Shown here: positions 63,101 through 64,000 of the stretch, in pieces | Layout of the letters: each line of letters begins with the position of its first letter | Position numbering within the stretch: position 1 is the stretch's first letter | Origin: Siderastrea siderea | Taxonomy: Eukaryota > Cnidaria > Anthozoa > Scleractinia > Rhizangiidae | Assembly (NCBI GenBank): GCA_964030785.1 | Contig: OZ034975.1 | Span: 40,125,569-40,189,568 of the forward strand | Direction of reading: 5' to 3' | Length of the DNA stretch: 64,000 bases | The notes under the pieces: generated by a model | The model's input: only the letters and a program-made list of their open reading frames with translations | Database searches by the model: none | Told to the model about the DNA's origin: nothing | Program-made: the position numbers and the translations under genes

Positions 63101-64000
63101 TTATGTTACTGATAATTTTTTTTTTGAGAGTCTGGGGGAGTACAAGTGGGGAGGTTTGGAAGAGGTATATCTTTCCTGAGTTTTATCCAAATTCAACACG
63201 ATATCCTGTCTTGAGTTTGTTAATGAAAGCTGGGACGAGTAGTGCGTCTTCGTTTAGTTTACATTTGTAAATGTAGTAGCGCATGGACAATAGAGTATAA
63301 TTGAATTTCTATTTTAAGGTGTTTGGATTGTTTGAGATTCCAAATAGAACTTTTGTTCCCGGCGTAAAATAACAATGATTAGTTTCGTTGAACCAGTGAA
63401 TAATGTTCTTCATAAAATGTTTGGTAAATTCGCAATTAATAAACGTATGATCTATCGAATCTGATTCACCACAGTATAAGCATTCGTTATCAGTTTTGAT
63501 TCCAAATCGGAAGAGTTATTTTTTGATCACTCTCTTTGCAAGTTGTTCTTACTGAGCTGAAGATTGTCCTCCAAGTGTTTTTTTCCATAGGCATTACCTC
63601 GTTCCATCTTTTCACGCCAGTTTGCTCGTCCATGTGGGTTTTATTGATCAGTAACCAGTAGAAATCTTTCAATTTTATTTTGGTCAGGTCCAGTTTTACG
63701 CCAGATTCTAGACAAAAAGAAGTTGGATCAAGTACAAAGTCGTTTGATTCTGCTGCAAATAGTTTCTTGTTGATTGATTTAGCGAGTAGATGCTTATGGA
63801 TGGCATTGATGACCTGATAGAACTGTAAGAAGTAAGTCCTTCTTAAACGGTATTTACTTTGGAAATCATTGAAGGATAAGAAACGTCCTTCGGTATCCAA
63901 AAGGTCTGTAATTGAAATTATTCGTCCGGAGAACCATTCCTTGTTAAAGAAAGGTTTTGCTCTGATTAAAATGCCCCTATTATTAAATAAAATTGTTTCA
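63100..64000 (-). pseudogene. LINE ORF2 C-terminal fragment
   Basis: Minus-strand reading: FLSFNDFQSKYRLRRTYFL and FYQVINAIHKH (63490-63900), then after a frameshift CLYCGESDSIDHTFINC and WFNETNHCYF, then a stop and YKCKLNEDALLVPAF. The C-x2-C...H-x4-C knuckle and its place after the reverse transcriptase fit the zf-RVT region of non-LTR retrotransposons. The element runs off the right edge of the window. Confidence 0.7.

Overview
The window looks like nuclear DNA of an anthozoan cnidarian, most likely a stony coral. The reasons are small exons with GT-AG introns, AT-rich introns, abundant tRNA-derived SINEs, foldback elements, Penelope-like and LINE remnants, and multi-Ig receptor genes of a kind I associate with corals. 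Species assignment is inference; no rRNA or mitochondrial marker is present.

Layout. 1-7.6 kb: repeats, a hAT transposase remnant, one orphan membrane exon, a GAA microsatellite and a 279-bp tandem array. 7.6-13.9 kb: a two-gene mobile element. A plus-strand superfamily 3 (SF3) helicase gene converges on a minus-strand tyrosine recombinase (YR) gene, which carries an N-terminal C2H2 finger and a C-terminal SANT/Myb-like domain. Upstream of the YR gene lies a 0.56-kb block of about thirty GGAAC/GTTCC motifs, many paired as palindromes. 14.15-15.16 kb: a 1-kb palindrome. 15.4-18.5 kb: a second, decayed copy of the element, with most of the helicase gene missing, a frameshifted YR and the same motif block.

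21.8-34.6 kb, minus strand: a predicted cell-surface Ig receptor. Its exons are a signal peptide (34.5 kb), an atypical V-like Ig (30.3-30.7 kb), two I-set Ig domains (26.7-27.0 and 26.1-26.3 kb), a transmembrane segment (25.3-25.4 kb) and a tail exon with an ITIM-like VLYADL and an ITSM-like TDYAEI (23.5-23.7 kb). The exon phases all fit and give about 425 residues. A broken duplicate of the tail exon lies further downstream at 21.8-22.1 kb.

39.35-59.79 kb, minus strand: a receptor tyrosine kinase. It has at least six intact Ig exons, two decayed Ig exons, a SEA domain with a GSVIV autoproteolysis-type site, a transmembrane exon, a 10- or 19-nt microexon and a complete kinase domain over nine exons. 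The joined exons in this window code for about 1,100 residues without a stop; the signal-peptide exon was not found. Two Ig exons of the 23-34 kb receptor closely resemble Ig exons of the kinase. The two genes may therefore be an activating/inhibitory pair that arose by local duplication, which is inference.

The rest is introns and intergenic DNA filled with retroelement and MITE remnants: Penelope-like, LINE, a TTAA-flanked element with a nested palindrome, and SINEs. Exon boundaries were set by eye from splice signals, reading-frame phase and domain continuity; no alignment or transcript data were available.
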